This document shows positions 1 through 9,100 of a stretch of 64,000 nucleotides of DNA, one piece after another. How positions within the stretch are numbered: position 1 is the first letter of the stretch; every line of letters begins with the position of its first letter. This DNA is from Desulfobulbaceae bacterium (GTDB lineage: Bacteria; Desulfobacterota; Desulfobulbia; Desulfobulbales; SURF-16): NCBI GenBank assembly GCA_020444175.1, contig JAHLLM010000012.1:62001-126000 (forward strand). Reading direction: 5' to 3'. The notes under the pieces are model-generated. The model was not told where the DNA came from, ran no database searches, and saw only the letters and a program-made list of their open reading frames with translations. The position numbers and the translations under genes are program-made.

Positions 1-1
1 C

Positions 2-760
2 CAGGTTCCCTCTCCGGTAAACACTGTGGAGTCGGTAGTTATCTCAGCAACCGTATATGCCTTTCAGTGCATCATGGGTGACGGTTTTCCAATAAACCAG
101 GGAAGTTATCGACCAATTACGATTGTAACACGCCGCGGGTCCATACTCAATGCCAAGCCCCCTGCCCCGGTGGCAGCAGGCAACGTTGAAACATCTCAAC
201 GAATTGTCGATACTCTTTTTGGAGCACTGGCCCAGGCCCTGCCGTTGAAAATTCCGGCTGCAAGCTGCGGCTCAATGAACAATGTCGCCATTGGAGGAAC
301 GAAGGGGCATACGGATCAACATTACACCTATTATGAAACAATCGGCGGCGGCATGGGAGCAAGACCAACAAAGGCAGGTCTTTCAGCGATCCATACCCAT
401 ATGACAAATACAATGAACACACCGATTGAAGCCCTTGAACACAGCTATCCGTTGCAGGTGGAAAAATACGCTGTGCGATATGGCTCCGGCGGCAAGGGCA
501 AAAAAAAAGGCGGGGACGGCATTATACGATCTTACCGCTTTCTCTCCGATGGTCACATTTCACTTCTCACAGAGAGAAGGACAATAGCGCCTTATGGGCT
601 TGAAGGGGGAGGCAACGGCAAAAAAGGTGAAAATCTTCTAACTCGCATGGGGCTAACCAGAAAATTAACCGGAAAAATCAACATAAAAGCCAAAAAAAAC
701 GACCTGCTCACCATTAAAACACCTGGCGGCGGCGGATGGGGCAAAGAACAGAAAAAATAA
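2..760 (+). CDS. Hydantoinase B/oxoprolinase family protein, C-terminal part
   Basis: The reading frame is open from the first bases of the window, so the gene begins upstream and only the last ~252 residues are present. The residues resemble the C-terminal half of HyuB/5-oxoprolinase B proteins: an NTVESVV-type segment, then a Gly-rich SCGSMNNVAIGG stretch, YYETIGGGMGA, HTHMTNTMNTPIE, and GGKGKKKGGDGIIRSY. The end is the basic, Gly-rich tail typical of the family (TPGGGGWG). These proteins usually pair with HyuA for ATP-dependent opening of hydantoin or oxoproline rings. The partner is not in the window, so the substrate is unknown. The stop is at 758-760, just before a convergent two-CW gene. 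Confidence 0.88.
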   Translation, partial: QVPSPVNTVESVVISATVYAFQCIMGDGFPINQGSYRPITIVTRRGSILNAKPPAPVAAGNVETSQRIVDTLFGALAQALPLKIPAASCGSMNNVAIGGTKGHTDQHYTYYETIGGGMGARPTKAGLSAIHTHMTNTMNTPIEALEHSYPLQVEKYAVRYGSGGKGKKKGGDGIIRSYRFLSDGHISLLTERRTIAPYGLEGGGNGKKGENLLTRMGLTRKLTGKINIKAKKNDLLTIKTPGGGGWGKEQKK

Positions 761-766
761 CGGGCA

Positions 767-1060
767 TCATTTCAAGCACTTCTTTTTCAGAATACAGATT
801 CCTTTTTTCTCTAAAATCGTTTCGATTTCTTCTTTGGAAAGTGTCGCATTCTCTTGCTTGCTCACATAAACAAGACAATCCGAACAAACGTTTAAAGCGG
901 TTCGATAATCCTCAAACTCGCTAGCAACCTCCCAACATGGCTTGTTTCCCTGTTTACGGGCAAGACATTCATCATTGTTGCATTGCATAATATTCCAGCA
1001 ATGCCAATCAGATTCTGAAGACATCTCAAACACCTCATCTACGACTCTCAATCCAAGCAT
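767..1060 (-). CDS. Two-CW domain protein (small Cys-rich protein)
   Basis: A 97-residue protein with two Cys-Trp pairs (CWNIMQC near residue 21 and PCWEV near residue 41) plus C-x4-C and C-x2-C (CSDC) pairs. This arrangement is found in the two-CW family of Desulfobacterota and Geobacterales, whose function is unknown. It probably binds a metal or an iron-sulfur cluster, as an inference from the cysteine spacing. A very good Shine-Dalgarno sequence (AGGAGG, 7 nt before the ATG at 1060) supports the start and argues that this short gene is real. It converges on the hyuB-like gene. A related CW...C...C signature occurs in the C-terminal tails of the two MerR-type regulators further on. Confidence 0.75.
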   Translation of the reverse strand: MLGLRVVDEVFEMSSESDWHCWNIMQCNNDECLARKQGNKPCWEVASEFEDYRTALNVCSDCLVYVSKQENATLSKEEIETILEKKGICILKKKCLK

Positions 1061-1091
1061 AACCCTTCCTCCTCAGAAAGTACTTTACCTA

Positions 1092-1225
1092 TCAGAATTT
1101 TTGACAGTTTCGCGAAAGCCATCTCAAGCGCAATAGACCGACTTGTAACTTAGAGTTGTTCCTCGGGTGAATGGACATTTTCATGTCTTTTCACCATTAA
1201 GGGCATAAATGCGAATTTATCAATT
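1092..1225. repeat. Short dispersed intergenic repeat with imperfect inverted ends
   Basis: The segment between the two-CW gene and engB is bounded by imperfect inverted ends: GAATTTTTGACAGTTTCGC on the left, and on the right a sequence whose complement reads AAAAATTGATAAATTCGC. Its right part (TTTTCACCATTAAGGGCATAAAT) resembles 52470-52505. Its left end resembles the complement of 52488-52507 and 53113-53123 (TTGACGGTTTCGT). This suggests a low-copy MITE or REP-like family. Matches were found by eye and are imperfect. Confidence 0.4.
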
Positions 1226-1257
1226 TTTTGGTGCTTACATTGAATTAGTAAAAACGA

Positions 1258-1848
1258 TCAAAGATACTGATCAAGCATCGAAATTAAATTATCTTTCCCA
1301 TCTCCTGTTTTGGCAGAAAAAAGCACCCTGTCAGTTTTGGAAATACCAAACCCTGCATCAAGAATGGATGCCTGCTGCCTTTTTTTGTTTGCAGTGAGCT
1401 TATCCTGTTTTGTGTAAACGATCAAAAGCGGTATATTTTCATTTTTCAACCAGGTAACGAGTTCCAGATCCTGGTCTTTTACTCCATGCCGAATATCAAC
1501 GATAACGACCACGCATTTCAGAGTTTGACGATTCAGAATATAAGAGGAAATCAATCCCTTCCAGTCATTCTGCACTTTACGTGGAACCTTGGCAAAGCCA
1601 TACCCCGGCAGATCGACCAAATAAACGTCCTCATTTACCAGAAAAAAATTAAGACTCTGTGTCTTACCGGGCCTGGAACTGATTTTAACCAGGTTTCTAC
1701 GATTCAACAACTTGTTAATCAGGCTGGATTTCCCCACATTTGATCGCCCGGCAAAGGCAAATTCAGGAAATTCAGGCTCAGGAAGCTGACTCGTCTTAAA
1801 GACGCTTTTAATGAATTGGGCTTGCCCCCCCTGCCATCGGTCTTTCAC
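1258..1848 (-). CDS. engB: Ribosome biogenesis GTPase EngB (YsxC/YihA)
   Basis: A 196-residue protein of the usual EngB length, carrying all TRAFAC GTPase motifs: G1 GRSNVGKSS near residue 34, G3 DLPGYGFAKV, G4 TKQDK, and G5 SAKTG. The family assists late assembly of the 50S subunit in the cytoplasm. The start is a GTG preceded by AGAAGGTGATAA. It is transcribed alone toward the two-CW gene, about 140 bp downstream of hisG. Confidence 0.96.
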   Translation of the reverse strand: MKDRWQGGQAQFIKSVFKTSQLPEPEFPEFAFAGRSNVGKSSLINKLLNRRNLVKISSRPGKTQSLNFFLVNEDVYLVDLPGYGFAKVPRKVQNDWKGLISSYILNRQTLKCVVVIVDIRHGVKDQDLELVTWLKNENIPLLIVYTKQDKLTANKKRQQASILDAGFGISKTDRVLFSAKTGDGKDNLISMLDQYL

Positions 1849-1986
1849 TTATCACCTTCTCTTATGAGTAACGACACAGGTCGATTAGCCTTTTAACCTG
1901 TCGACTTTTAGCAGAGACTTCATTCAGCTTCTCCAGGGTAACCGCAGAACCAGGACTCTCCACAGGAAAAATCCGGTTACAACAGC

Positions 1987-2859
1987 TTAAAGTACCTTGT
2001 TCAAGGCATATTCGACTATACCTTCTGCTCCAGCTTTCAGCAATCCTGGAATAAGGTCACGCACTTCATGTTCTGAAATAACTGTCTCAACCGAAAACCA
2101 TTTTTTATGATAAAGCGGGGCAACTGTCGGGGCATTCATGCTGGGCAGGATACCAATGACATCCCCCAGTTTTTCTTCCGGCACGTTCATCTTGAGCCCG
2201 ACAATATTTTCAGCTCTCAATGCCCCTTGCAGGAGCATAGCAATATTTTCAATTTTTTCACGTTTCCACGGATCTGCCCAGGCCTCTTTATTGGCAATAA
2301 ACTGGGTATTTGAAGTCATCAATTCATGAATAATCTTCAAACCATGGGCACGGATTGTAGATTCAGTTTCGGTTACCTCGACAATGGCATCAGCGAGTTT
2401 TGATACGACTTTTGCCTCTGTGGCTCCCCAGGAAAACTCAATTGAAACATTAATATTTTTCTCAGCAAAAAAACGTTCGGTATAACTCACCAGTTCCGTT
2501 GCAATTTTCTTCCCCTTGAGATCTTCCAGATTCTTGATATCAGAATCACCCGGCACGGCAATTACCCACCTTGTCGGTTTTCTGCTCACCTTGGAATAAA
2601 CAAGGTCCTCAATAACAACGACATCCGATTCATTTTCAAGAATCCAATCTTTGCCTGTAATACCGGCATCAAGGATACCATCCTCAATATATCGAGACAT
2701 CTCCTGAGGGCGACAGATTGAGCAGGACAATTCCGGATCATCAACCTCTGGAAAATAATTCCGGGAAGAAAGTTTAATTTGCCAGCCGGATTTAGCAAAG
2801 AGTTCGATAGTTGCCTTTTCAAGGCTTCCCTTGGGAATTCCGAGTTTTAACTGTTTCAT
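1987..2859 (-). CDS. hisG: ATP phosphoribosyltransferase, long form (HisG)
   Basis: Catalyses the first committed step of histidine synthesis, condensing ATP and PRPP. At 290 residues it is the long form with a C-terminal ACT-like regulatory domain (about residues 215-285), so it should not need HisZ. It begins with the typical [12 protein letters not shown]. The segment [16 protein letters not shown] corresponds to the family's PRPP-binding loop region. The ATG overlaps the hisI stop by 4 nt, indicating translational coupling. Confidence 0.96.
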   Translation of the reverse strand: MKQLKLGIPKGSLEKATIELFAKSGWQIKLSSRNYFPEVDDPELSCSICRPQEMSRYIEDGILDAGITGKDWILENESDVVVIEDLVYSKVSRKPTRWVIAVPGDSDIKNLEDLKGKKIATELVSYTERFFAEKNINVSIEFSWGATEAKVVSKLADAIVEVTETESTIRAHGLKIIHELMTSNTQFIANKEAWADPWKREKIENIAMLLQGALRAENIVGLKMNVPEEKLGDVIGILPSMNAPTVAPLYHKKWFSVETVISEHEVRDLIPGLLKAGAEGIVEYALNKVL

Positions 2860-3233
2860 GTTTTATATACCTCCTGCGGGTCAAACACAGGTTTATCCTT
2901 TATGACAAGTTCACCATCAACAACACGTCGAAAAAAACAGCTGGGATATCCTTTATGGCAAGCTGCTCCACCCAGTTGATCCACTTTGAAAACAACCGTG
3001 TCTTCATCACAGTCAACGAGAATATCTTTAATTATCTGTACATGGTTTGAAGATTCCCCTTTTAACCAGAGTTTGTTCCGAGAACGACTCCAGTAGTGGG
3101 CCTTTCCGGTTTCAAGAGTCTTTTCCCAAGATTCTTTATTTATGTAGGCCATCATGAGGACCTCGCCAGTTTTATAGTCCTGGGCAATGGCTGGTAAAAG
3201 GCCATTGCCTTTTTCAAAGTTCAGCATCTGCAT
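2856..3233 (-). CDS. hisI: Phosphoribosyl-AMP cyclohydrolase (HisI)
   Basis: A 125-residue monofunctional PRA-CH domain catalysing the third step of histidine synthesis, without a fused PRA-PH domain. The family signatures are present: ARW-like [26 protein letters not shown] for metal binding, and the zinc-site cysteines in [15 protein letters not shown]. It lies directly upstream of hisG with a 4-nt overlap and overlaps the small Cys-rich ORF at its 5' end by 20 nt. The start ATG at 3233 is followed two codons later by another ATG; either could be used. Confidence 0.95.
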   Translation of the reverse strand: MQMLNFEKGNGLLPAIAQDYKTGEVLMMAYINKESWEKTLETGKAHYWSRSRNKLWLKGESSNHVQIIKDILVDCDEDTVVFKVDQLGGAACHKGYPSCFFRRVVDGELVIKDKPVFDPQEVYKT

Positions 3234-3396
3234 CTTTATTCTCTTTTTGCTTCTTTTTCTGCTCCAATTTATGTTCCTTTTCCAGAAAATGAATCATACA
3301 GGAAGTACGGAACTTACAATATTCGCCTTCATGGGAACATTTGGCATCCCCGGAGGAGACTTTCTTTTTATATTTTTCACAAATTAATTCCACCAT
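3214..3396 (-). CDS. Small Cys-containing protein heading the hisI-hisG operon
   Basis: A 60-residue ORF ([13 protein letters not shown]...) with four cysteines, at residues 6, 20, 27 and 33. The spacing C-x6-C-x5-C could hold a metal. The C-terminal half is lysine- and glutamate-rich. Its end overlaps the hisI start, as expected for a translationally coupled leader gene, but its own Shine-Dalgarno is weak (TAGGTT). I do not recognise the family. Real gene or chance ORF remains open. Confidence 0.5.
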   Translation of the reverse strand: MVELICEKYKKKVSSGDAKCSHEGEYCKFRTSCMIHFLEKEHKLEQKKKQKENKDADAEL

Positions 3397-3456
3397 TTAA
3401 CCTATAGTTGGCGTATCTATTCAGCAAGGGCTCGAAATGGGCCTCAACTCCAGGTC

Positions 3457-3565
3457 GTAACTGTTCAGATGTGCCTTAGATTTGGACAAGCAGGCCTGCG
3501 AGGCTATAGCCCTTCTATGTGAGCAGGCCTGATCGTTCAAAGATGAGGTGCAGCTGAACAGTTAC
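3457..3565. repeat. Intergenic inverted-repeat element (GTAACTGTTCAG family)
   Basis: A 109-bp element with terminal inverted repeats: GTAACTGTTCAGATGTGCC at the left and the complement of GTAACTGTTCAGCTGCACC at the right (11 perfect terminal bases, similarity over ~22). An internal palindrome is built around two AGGCCTG repeats. Its right 39 bp (3527-3565) recurs in reverse orientation at 17278-17316 with only a few differences. Its ends also resemble 14041-14122. No clear target duplication is seen. Confidence 0.6.
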
Positions 3566-3919
3566 TAGTTGGCAACCTTAAAAACAGAATTCAAAAAGGG
3601 CTCAAATGAGAAAAAAATAATATTTTCAAATAAACGGTTTCCCAATAACCAGCTCACCCTCCGAATGTCAAACGCGCAAGTTGCTGAAATTACATGGAGG
3701 ATGGTGAGGTTTTCTTCTTCATCAAAATTCGAGGCTGCCTTAAAAACAAATTAGCAGGTTATGACTATCAGCTGACTTTGTCAACATTTTCTTTGCTATC
3801 AAGGCATTCAACGATAATTTCAGTTATTTTGAGGAAACTATTTTTTGCCCAAAAATATCAATCTTATTTCCTCTCTCTTTTTCTTTTAAAAAAAATTTGG
3901 TCATGATAAACTAATCTTT
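3566..3919. other. AT-rich non-coding stretch upstream of the HD-GYP gene
   Basis: No convincing gene, tRNA or terminator is visible. The sequence is AT-rich with short chance ORFs that lack ribosome-binding sites. It presumably holds the promoter of the response regulator at 3920, but I cannot point to a clear -35/-10 pair. Confidence 0.4.
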
Positions 3920-4987
3920 ATGGAATCACTTAAAAATAAACACAAAGTCCTTATTGTTGATGATGAAGATATTATCAGGGATACTTTTTCCAGGCTTCTT
4001 GGCTATGCAGGCTACGAGTGTGACACAGCCTCAAACGGCAAAGAAGCTTTGGCTCTTCTGGAAAAAGACAACTTTTCCCTGCTCTTGTCGGATATCAACA
4101 TGCCTATCATGAACGGCATCGAACTCCTTCGCCATTCATTAAAAAAGTTCAACGAACTTGCTGCCATAATGATAAGCGGTGTTGATGATCGGGATGTAGC
4201 TATCAGTTGTCTTGAACTGGGGGCTTACGGCTACATAATCAAACCGGTGCAGATGAATGAACTTGTCATCAATATCGCCAATGCCCTGCACCGCAGGGAA
4301 CTGGAGATCACCAATAAGAAATATAATACTCAGCTCGAAAAACTTGTAGCCGAACGCACCGAGGAATTAACCCTTGCCAAGGAAGAAACAATCATGACGC
4401 TTGGCAAGGCGGCTGAATTCAGGGACAATGAAACAGCGCAGCACACGTATCGCATGAGCCATTTTTGTTGGCTGCTCGCCCTCAAACATGGTCTCCCTGA
4501 GGAGCATTGTGAGCAAATCAGGCTGGCAAGCCCGCTGCATGACATTGGCAAAATAGGGATATCAGATACAATTCTTCTCAAACCAGGTCGCTTGACGGAC
4601 GAAGAATTTAAAATTATCCAGCAGCACTCGGAAATCGGCTATCGGATCCTTGCTGACGCCAAATCTGATCTTTTGCGCCTCGGCGCAACTATCGCCTATA
4701 CACATCATGAAAAATTCGACGGTAACGGCTATCCGCGACAACTGAAAGGAACGGAAATCCCAGTGGAAGGACGAATTGCTGCCATCAGCGATGTTTTTGA
4801 TGCCCTTACAACAAACAGGGTTTACAAGGACGCTATTCCCACGGATAAAGCCCTGGAAATCATGAAAGAAGGCAGGGGAAATCACTTTGACCCGGATATA
4901 CTTGATGTCTTTCTGGCCAACATAGATGATGTCCTGCTTATCAAAGAAAAATGTGCCGATCCTGAAGAAAATCCTCAGAAAAATTAA
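3920..4987 (+). CDS. Response regulator with HD-GYP c-di-GMP phosphodiesterase output
   Basis: 355 residues. An N-terminal receiver domain (residues 8-122) has the acidic DDE pocket, phospho-acceptor Asp58 in SDINMPIMNG, and a conserved KPV lysine. A short coiled linker follows (about 128-155), then an HD-GYP domain (about 160-345) with the HD pair in HDIGKIGISD at 207-208, HHEKFDGNGYP and SDVFDALTTNRVYK. HD-GYP domains hydrolyse cyclic di-GMP, so the protein likely lowers c-di-GMP in response to an unlinked kinase. It stands alone, ending at a bidirectional terminator shared with the convergent chemoreceptor gene. Confidence 0.93.
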   Translation: MESLKNKHKVLIVDDEDIIRDTFSRLLGYAGYECDTASNGKEALALLEKDNFSLLLSDINMPIMNGIELLRHSLKKFNELAAIMISGVDDRDVAISCLELGAYGYIIKPVQMNELVINIANALHRRELEITNKKYNTQLEKLVAERTEELTLAKEETIMTLGKAAEFRDNETAQHTYRMSHFCWLLALKHGLPEEHCEQIRLASPLHDIGKIGISDTILLKPGRLTDEEFKIIQQHSEIGYRILADAKSDLLRLGATIAYTHHEKFDGNGYPRQLKGTEIPVEGRIAAISDVFDALTTNRVYKDAIPTDKALEIMKEGRGNHFDPDILDVFLANIDDVLLIKEKCADPEENPQKN

Positions 4988-5036
4988 GAAGTCAGTCACA
5001 AAACAAACACATCACTGACTCCTTAATTCTCTTTTT
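4984..5036. terminator. Bidirectional terminator between HD-GYP and MCP genes
   Basis: TTAAG-a-AGTCAGT pairs with ACTGACT-c-CTTAA across a 17-nt loop and is followed by a CTTTTT run on the plus strand. It lies exactly between two convergent stop codons. Confidence 0.7.
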
Positions 5037-5058
5037 ACGCAGCTCTATTTCAACATAA

Positions 5059-7074
5059 TCAGGAAGCTATCTTGAATTTTTCCACGAGATTCTGCAGACT
5101 TGCAGCAAGATCAACAAGCTCGCTCGTTGAGGAACTGATCTTCTGCAATTCATCCCCGCTGCCCTTGATCTCCTGATCAATCTGCTGAATATTATCACCA
5201 ACCAAACTGGCACCAGAAGCCAGAAAGTTAATCGACTCGGCAACCTGATTCACTCCCATCTGAGATTGGGCTACCATGCCTGAAATTTCCTGGGTAATCC
5301 TGCTTTGCGACTCAACAGATTCAGAAATAGTCGATGAAGAGGTGTTGGCCTTCTGGACGATTTCACCCACATCAGCAATAGCCCTGACGGCCTCCTGGGT
5401 GTTTTTCTGGACATCAGTAATCTGGGCGGCAATACGATCAGCGGCCTGGGAACTCTGCAGGGCAAGTTCTTTTACCTCACCGGCAACAACGGCAAACCCC
5501 TTACCTGCCTCACCCGCCCTGGCCGCCTCAATAGTTGCATTCAAGGCAAGAAGCTTCGTCTGCTCGGTAATGTCATGGATCACTTTCGTAATTTCACCAA
5601 TTTCTTCCGTGCCGGCATTCAGTTTCTCCATTGAAACCCGAGCCTGTTCCGACATGCCCAGAGCTGTTTGGGTAATGGAAGCACCTTCAGTGGCATTCCG
5701 GCCGATTTCATTAACAGCCTCAGACATCTCCTGTGAAGAAGATACGACCTTCTCCATGTCCTTCAACATATCACCGGCGGTCAAAGAGGCTTCCTCAACC
5801 TGCCTGTTCATCTCACCTGCGGCCTCGGAAACTTTTGCAGAATGGGCTATCATGCCATCCGAACCGGAGGCGAGACGATTAACAACTTCTGTGAGCTGAT
5901 CCGACGACTCATTTAAACGTGAAGAGTTCATTTTGATCTGCTCAAGCATGCCGGAAAGATTACCGACCATTCGGCGCAGGGAGTTTCCAAGCAGGTCGTG
6001 CTCGGAATAAACAGCAACCTGTTGAGTTAAATCACCGGCCGCAATTGCTTCAGCCAGTCTGGCCCTCTGCCGTAATCCTATGATCATGAGGTCCATTGTC
6101 CGACCCAAGTCTCCCACTTCATCCTGCTGATTCATGGTGAGATTTTCACGAACATCACCCAAGGCAACGTTATCCGCAGCTGCAACACAGGCAAGAATCG
6201 GCCTGGTAATTGATGTGGCAATTACAATAGCGATTGCAATACTTATGAAAATTCCGGCGAGTCCCGCTATCACCATAACCATGGCAGCAGAATTTATCTG
6301 TTCTACAGTTTTTTGACCGATTTGATCCATGTGCTCCAAGCTTAGCCGAATATGGTCAGCCTGGAATGCACGCAATTTAGTCAATGTCTCCTGCAAGGTC
6401 TGCGTCGAATCAGTATGGAGTTTCAAGGATACCGCATCATACCCTGCCCATATATCAGAGAAATCCTCAAGGTTGTATCGCATATCCGTGGGCAAACCCG
6501 GCAAAATTTCGGCAAAAGCTTTTTCAATCTGCGTATCGAGTTCATCCTTGTGGCTTCTCATGTCAGCATTAACAAGATCAATGACATCAAGAATGGCGCT
6601 TGCTTTGTCCTGGGGCAGAGCAGCGAGTCCGCCCCGTATTTCATTAACAAGAGCGAGTGAAGATTTCTGCTGCTTGGCAAGAGATTCAAAACGGACAACC
6701 GCGGCATCAATGAGCTGTTCAAGCCTTGACAAAGCTTCTAGCACTCCCTCATCACCGGCAATTGCGTCAATAGCTTTCAAGTCGCCAATGGTTTTTTGGG
6801 CCTTATCTCTATCTTTTGGTTCCGCCGAAAAAAAATAACTGCTGGCTGTCTGTTGCGTCTGACCGATAAGAACGGTCAGCCTGTTCTCGGAATTCAAGGT
6901 ATCACCTGAACTGGTGATGATTTTTGCGACTGTATCACCAAGAGAGTTAAAGTTTTTATAACTCAGGGCAGCGATACCTATGAGGAAAAAAATGACAACA
7001 AATGACGGTGCCATAATTTTTGCTTTGATTGAAATGCGAAAATTAAATCTCGAAATAAACTTCTTTATATCCAT
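5059..7074 (-). CDS. Methyl-accepting chemotaxis protein
   Basis: A membrane chemoreceptor of about 671 residues. It has a short cytoplasmic N-terminus, TM1 near residues 18-40, a periplasmic four-helix-type sensor region (about 45-255), TM2 (IAGLAGIFISIAIAIVIA), a HAMP domain and a C-terminal signalling domain. The most conserved hairpin tip is present (KLLALNATIEAARAGEAGKG). The ligand cannot be read from the sequence. The start is placed at the ATG at 7074, preceded by CTGGAGTCTGGAAAA. A TTG seven codons upstream is in frame but lacks a proper site. No che genes are nearby. Confidence 0.94.
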   Translation of the reverse strand: MDIKKFISRFNFRISIKAKIMAPSFVVIFFLIGIAALSYKNFNSLGDTVAKIITSSGDTLNSENRLTVLIGQTQQTASSYFFSAEPKDRDKAQKTIGDLKAIDAIAGDEGVLEALSRLEQLIDAAVVRFESLAKQQKSSLALVNEIRGGLAALPQDKASAILDVIDLVNADMRSHKDELDTQIEKAFAEILPGLPTDMRYNLEDFSDIWAGYDAVSLKLHTDSTQTLQETLTKLRAFQADHIRLSLEHMDQIGQKTVEQINSAAMVMVIAGLAGIFISIAIAIVIATSITRPILACVAAADNVALGDVRENLTMNQQDEVGDLGRTMDLMIIGLRQRARLAEAIAAGDLTQQVAVYSEHDLLGNSLRRMVGNLSGMLEQIKMNSSRLNESSDQLTEVVNRLASGSDGMIAHSAKVSEAAGEMNRQVEEASLTAGDMLKDMEKVVSSSQEMSEAVNEIGRNATEGASITQTALGMSEQARVSMEKLNAGTEEIGEITKVIHDITEQTKLLALNATIEAARAGEAGKGFAVVAGEVKELALQSSQAADRIAAQITDVQKNTQEAVRAIADVGEIVQKANTSSSTISESVESQSRITQEISGMVAQSQMGVNQVAESINFLASGASLVGDNIQQIDQEIKGSGDELQKISSSTSELVDLAASLQNLVEKFKIAS

Positions 7075-7399
7075 TTTTCCAGACTCCAGTCTCAATAAAA
7101 CAGAATGTATTGCTCATGAAAATAACATGGCTTAATGAAGATTAAGGTACGAGGTAATACAAAATCACTGGGGAAATTTATTTTACCCACAAAACCGGAA
7201 GATCAGAAAATTCGCATTTTTCCTCTTCATATTTCGTTGTGGTAACTGATGGCCCATGTTGAGAGAGACAAGCTCCTTTTTTGGTAGTGTCATTAAGGAT
7301 ATCCCTATCGTTTGCGAATAATAGACAGTGCCATCACATTTCCCTTTGTACCACTCAGTATATCAAATTTTCCCTCCATTGAGCTATTTTCTTCATTAA
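7075..7399. other. Intergenic region between MCP and porin genes
   Basis: The MCP promoter must lie here, but I cannot assign a clear box pair. I see no gene or structured RNA before the porin terminator. Confidence 0.35.
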
Positions 7400-7438
7400 A
7401 AATAAAAAAACCGTTCATCCAGAAAGGCATGAACGGTT
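7400..7438 (-). terminator. Rho-independent terminator of the cytochrome-porin operon
   Basis: A perfect 10-bp stem (AACCGTTCAT/ATGAACGGTT, 10-nt loop) is followed on the minus strand by a run of seven T in TTTTTTTATTTTT. It lies about 70 bp after the porin stop. Confidence 0.85.
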
Positions 7439-7510
7439 CTCAGTCATCAATCCAAAGGACAAAACAGCCATTTCATCTGTCTTTCCCCGGCATTGATCTG
7501 ATAAAGCAGC

Positions 7511-9076
7511 CTAGAAACGAACATCCATTAAGAGGTAATAGTTATCCAGTTCCGCATCAGTTTCAACTGGTTGCCCCCGATGGTCGCCACTCCCTGTGTA
7601 ATCATATTCAATTTTTGTGTAACCGGCCCTGAAAAACAGATTCCTGCTGACAGGCTGAATATAATAGACTTCATAAGCATCGCCACGGGTAGCCAGCTTA
7701 TTGAACATTTCGGTACTGGCCATAGTCATGCTCATCCAGTATTTGGAGCCATGGTTATACTCAAAACCGATTTTGGGATCGTTGAGAAACGAGCAGGGAA
7801 TGTTATACCGTACACCGGCATAAATACTTGACCCTGAACGATCTTTTGTGCCATCCGAAAGCAATCCATAAAGCGGGAGTGAACCGGCTGGAAAGCCCAA
7901 AGGAACGGAATAATCAACAGCCTTTCCACTGGCATCGGTATCGTTCCCTGCCCAGGAAACAAAGACATCAAAAGGAGACGACATGATATTGCTTGCCTGC
8001 AGATGAATTCCGTACAGATCCATATCGCCAAGGTCAACAGGACCATCGTCCCCCAGGAAAGAACTTGCCAGATCACTGATGTGGGCATAGCTGAACACGA
8101 TCAAACTGTTTGCAACACCCGGAATCTGGCTTTCCAGGAAGGTGGCGTACATATTGGTGTCGCCGGCGTCATTGCTGTCATCAAAAAAGGAGAAGCTGGA
8201 GGAATCGTCTCTGTCGGAATGATAGCCCTTGCCATAGGCAAAACGCCATCCGGAATTGGTAAGTCCTGTATAGCGATCCAGGCCAAGGGTCACGACGATC
8301 CCATCATTTTCCGCATCAAAGAGTAAAGATGGGTATGTGGACTGCCGCTTCCGGTTTTCCCTGTACTCTATAGGAGGTCCTTCAGTTGACGGATGTCGAC
8401 CGATGGTGACAGCAATTGGCAGTACAAAATTAGGCACCCAGTCAACGTAGGCGCGGTCAAGTTTTACCCCACTTGTTCCAGGCCTATGGGCGCGATTAAT
8501 ATCATTATAGTTGGCCCAGGTGGTAATATCGGAGTCACCCCAGTTCTTGTAAACCGTCATCCGGCCATGGAAGCTTAAGGTTGGGCTGATTTTGGCATCC
8601 ATATTCAGACGGAAACGATTTGTCCAGTTATTGTCGTCTGAATCGTCATCATCCGGCATAAAAGTTGCCAAACCACCGGTGGCGGGATTTTTAACAATCA
8701 TCATGTCGGCCGCGCCAAGATCGGATAACTTATAATTGTCGACCCTTGTACGGAGTTCCGCTCCCAGGTTAATCCTGTCTTTTAAAGTTTTGGTTTCAAC
8801 AGTATCAAGGGTATCGTAAATGTTATCAATATCGCCTGTTATCCTGTCCAGATCCTCTCTTGTCACCTGCGGGGCAGGTGCAGCTGGCGTGGCAACGGGT
8901 CTCATGGGCGCCGCCTTTTCCGTCTCCAGAACATGCACCCTGTTCTGGAGAGCATCAAGCTTGTCAAGTATCGCCTTATAAGAGTCCGCCGGCAGGGTCA
9001 CAGTGTCTCCGGCACCGGCAAACGCTGCTCCAGTCCACAACAGCAAGGCTCCCGCTGTAAGTAAGCTTTTTTTCAT
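7511..9076 (-). CDS. DUF3373-family outer membrane porin-like protein
   Basis: 521 residues with an N-terminal signal peptide (MKKSLLTAGALLLWTGAAFA) and a short coiled coil (about 30-55) that resembles the trimerisation segment of some porins. A Pro/Ala linker and a long beta-strand-rich region follow, ending in aromatic YYLLMDVRF, as expected for an outer-membrane barrel. The barrel part matches the DUF3373 pattern common in sulfur- and metal-respiring Desulfobacterota. Transport substrate is unknown. It is preceded by a small c-type cytochrome gene (25-bp gap) and followed by a strong terminator, so the two likely form an operon. Confidence 0.82.
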   Translation of the reverse strand: MKKSLLTAGALLLWTGAAFAGAGDTVTLPADSYKAILDKLDALQNRVHVLETEKAAPMRPVATPAAPAPQVTREDLDRITGDIDNIYDTLDTVETKTLKDRINLGAELRTRVDNYKLSDLGAADMMIVKNPATGGLATFMPDDDDSDDNNWTNRFRLNMDAKISPTLSFHGRMTVYKNWGDSDITTWANYNDINRAHRPGTSGVKLDRAYVDWVPNFVLPIAVTIGRHPSTEGPPIEYRENRKRQSTYPSLLFDAENDGIVVTLGLDRYTGLTNSGWRFAYGKGYHSDRDDSSSFSFFDDSNDAGDTNMYATFLESQIPGVANSLIVFSYAHISDLASSFLGDDGPVDLGDMDLYGIHLQASNIMSSPFDVFVSWAGNDTDASGKAVDYSVPLGFPAGSLPLYGLLSDGTKDRSGSSIYAGVRYNIPCSFLNDPKIGFEYNHGSKYWMSMTMASTEMFNKLATRGDAYEVYYIQPVSRNLFFRAGYTKIEYDYTGSGDHRGQPVETDAELDNYYLLMDVRF

Positions 9077-9100
9077 CTCTATTCTCCCTTCCCTTATCTT

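Noticed and set aside
5276-5899. 207-codon plus-strand ORF inside the chemoreceptor gene
   Set aside because: It lies antisense to the most conserved part of the MCP signalling domain; low-complexity Ser/Ala composition is typical of a shadow frame.
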